DNA from: JAENVU01 sp046598395
GTDB lineage: Bacteria > Actinomycetota > Acidimicrobiia > IMCC26256 > JAENVU01
Direction: 5' to 3'
DNA length: 64,000 nt
Assembly: GCA_046598395.1 (NCBI GenBank)
Contig: JBKJIQ010000012.1
Location: forward strand, 40,009-104,008
Numbering within the stretch: the first letter of the stretch is position 1; each line of letters opens with the position of its first letter. The position numbers were made by a program, and so were the translations under genes. The notes under the pieces are model-generated. The model ran no database searches and was not told the origin of the DNA. It saw only the letters and a program-made list of their open reading frames with translations. This document shows, piece after piece, positions 62,950 through 64,000 of this stretch.

Positions 62950-63812
62950 CGGATGTGAGAGTGACGAAGACTCCGACGGGCCCCACTAACGTTTCCCCGG
63001 TGATCGACCCTCGCGTTGCTTCGGAAGCTGACGCAACCGATGTTGTCTTCGACGTTCGAGATGCGTCAGTCGACTACGGCTCGCACCGAGCGGTCGAGGG
63101 TATAACTCTGGAGATCGCGTCCCGTGAGATCACCGCGATCATCGGGCCATCGGGCTGCGGGAAGAGCACGTTCCTCCGGTGTCTGAATCGGATGAACGAC
63201 TTCATCCCCGGAGCCAAGGTCGGCGGCCAGATCGCCTATCACGGTGAGGACCTCTACGGGCCAAGAGTCGACCCCGCCGAAGTCCGCCGGAGAATCGGCA
63301 TGGTGTTTCAGCGACCGAATCCGTTCCCGAAGTCGATCTACGACAACGTGGCCTACGGGCCGCGTATCAATCGGTTCAAAGGTGACCTCGGTGAGCTCGT
63401 GGAGCAGGCGCTGACCCAGGCCGCGCTCTGGGACGAGGTCAAGGACAAGCTCAAGAAGAGCGCCTTCGCGCTCTCGGGAGGTCAGCAGCAGCGGCTCTGC
63501 ATCGCTCGTGCACTGGCGGTCTCACCCGACGTGATTCTGATGGACGAGCCGTGTTCCTCGCTCGATCCCATTGCCACTTCACGCATCGAGGATCTCATGG
63601 TCGGGCTCAAACGTGAGTTCACGATCGTGATCGTGACCCACAACATGCAGCAGGCCGCCCGGGTCTCGGACCGAACCGCTTTTTTCACCACTGACGTCGA
63701 TGACCAAGGATCGCGTACCGGGCGCCTGGTGGAGTTCGATCTCACCAATACGATCTTCACGAGTCCGTCCGATCCACGGACCGAGGGCTATATCACCGGC
63801 CGGTTCGGATGA
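62946..63812 (+). CDS. pstB: Phosphate ABC transporter ATPase PstB
   Basis: 288 residues. Walker A GPSGCGKST at 67-75, signature LSGGQQQRLCIARAL, Walker B VILMDEPCSSLDP and switch His in VTHNMQQA. VFQRPNPFPKSIYDNVAYGPR is characteristic of PstB. The N-terminal 35 residues before the ATPase are an extension compared with many PstB proteins. The stop TGA overlaps a further ATG (ATGA) that opens into the terminal repeat. Confidence 0.96.
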   Translation: MTDVRVTKTPTGPTNVSPVIDPRVASEADATDVVFDVRDASVDYGSHRAVEGITLEIASREITAIIGPSGCGKSTFLRCLNRMNDFIPGAKVGGQIAYHGEDLYGPRVDPAEVRRRIGMVFQRPNPFPKSIYDNVAYGPRINRFKGDLGELVEQALTQAALWDEVKDKLKKSAFALSGGQQQRLCIARALAVSPDVILMDEPCSSLDPIATSRIEDLMVGLKREFTIVIVTHNMQQAARVSDRTAFFTTDVDDQGSRTGRLVEFDLTNTIFTSPSDPRTEGYITGRFG

Positions 63813-63816
63813 ACGC

Positions 63817-64000
63817 AGTGTGGCCCGTCCGGCCCGGTCCGCAGGACCAAGAGGACAAGCGGAACGAAGCGGGGAGAGGGACGCGGTGCTGCCGATTGGC
63901 GAGCGGAGTGTGGCCCGTCCGGCCCGGTCCGCAGGACCAAGAGGACAAGCGGAACGAAGCGGGGAGAGGGACGCGGTGCTGCCGATTGGCGAGCGGAGTG
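63817..64000 (+). repeat. 90-bp direct tandem repeat running off the window
   Basis: Two full identical units (63817-63906 and 63907-63996) and the start of a third. Each begins AGTGTGGCCCGTCCGG and ends GATTGGCGAGCGG. An open frame from the ATG at 63809 runs through the whole repeat, giving a 30-residue unit, but the low-complexity, Arg-rich product does not look like a usual protein. It may be a non-coding repeat or assembly feature. Confidence 0.85.

Noticed and set aside
63817..64000. CRISPR array
   Set aside because: The 90-bp units are directly adjacent and identical; there are no unique spacers.

Overview
The window is high-GC DNA packed with genes on both strands. Two WhiB-type iron-sulfur regulators, an ECF sigma operon with a MucB/RseB-like third gene, an F420-type LLM oxidoreductase, many GTG starts and actinobacterial xylose isomerase and Pst genes all point to an actinomycete. 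The overall mix fits class Acidimicrobiia best, but that placement is inference; no rRNA or other marker lies in the window. I see no tRNA, rRNA, CRISPR array, transposase or prophage gene.

Left part (1-11.1 kb): a cut SDR gene, an astacin-like secreted metalloprotease, a secreted protein of unknown role, then a tight four-gene operon for DNA-end processing (HerA-like ATPase, SbcD, SbcC, NurA-like nuclease). This gene set resembles the archaeal HerA-NurA-Mre11-Rad50 cluster. It is followed by a secreted repeat protein whose reading frame is cut by one in-frame TAG.

Middle part (11-32 kb): mostly catabolic and accessory genes. They include GH20 hexosaminidase plus a GNAT protein, a GAF membrane protein, two family III CoA-transferases, an alpha/beta hydrolase, a lone GHKL ATPase, a serine hydrolase, a sulfatase and a sulfotransferase flanking a coiled-coil membrane protein, and a DUF222 gene broken at a 7-bp tandem repeat. 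Xylose isomerase, a methyltransferase and xylulokinase form one operon. Cystathionine beta-synthase and a cystathionine gamma-lyase/synthase form a reverse transsulfuration pair.

32.2-35.7 kb: translationally linked to the transsulfuration pair is a set of genes resembling parts of the methylamine utilisation (mau) locus: a MauD-like thioredoxin, membrane proteins, a MauE-like protein and a Tat-exported, very cysteine-rich protein like the methylamine dehydrogenase light chain. No heavy chain is present and the light-chain-like protein seems to lack one of the two cofactor tryptophans. This is my best candidate for an undescribed system.

35.7-50 kb: sdhCAB (succinate dehydrogenase), a GH2 protein lacking the expected acid/base glutamate, a MoxR-type AAA+ ATPase and its VWA partner separated by four other genes, a GH1 beta-glucosidase with a remnant duplicate of its own 5' end, an MFS transporter and two DJ-1/PfpI proteins, one fused to an AraC domain.

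50-58.7 kb: a GAF histidine kinase with a lone receiver, WhiB, formiminotransferase, LLM oxidoreductase, TatA, then an envelope-stress cluster (ECF sigma, anti-sigma, MucB-like, WhiB, HtrA protease). Three promoters in this cluster share a GGAAC-N17/18-CGTT signature, which suggests one ECF regulon.

58.7-64 kb: phosphate uptake, phoU divergent from pstS-pstC-pstA-pstB, with a 20-bp perfect palindrome between phoU and pstS and a strong hairpin after pstS. The window ends inside a 90-bp tandem repeat.
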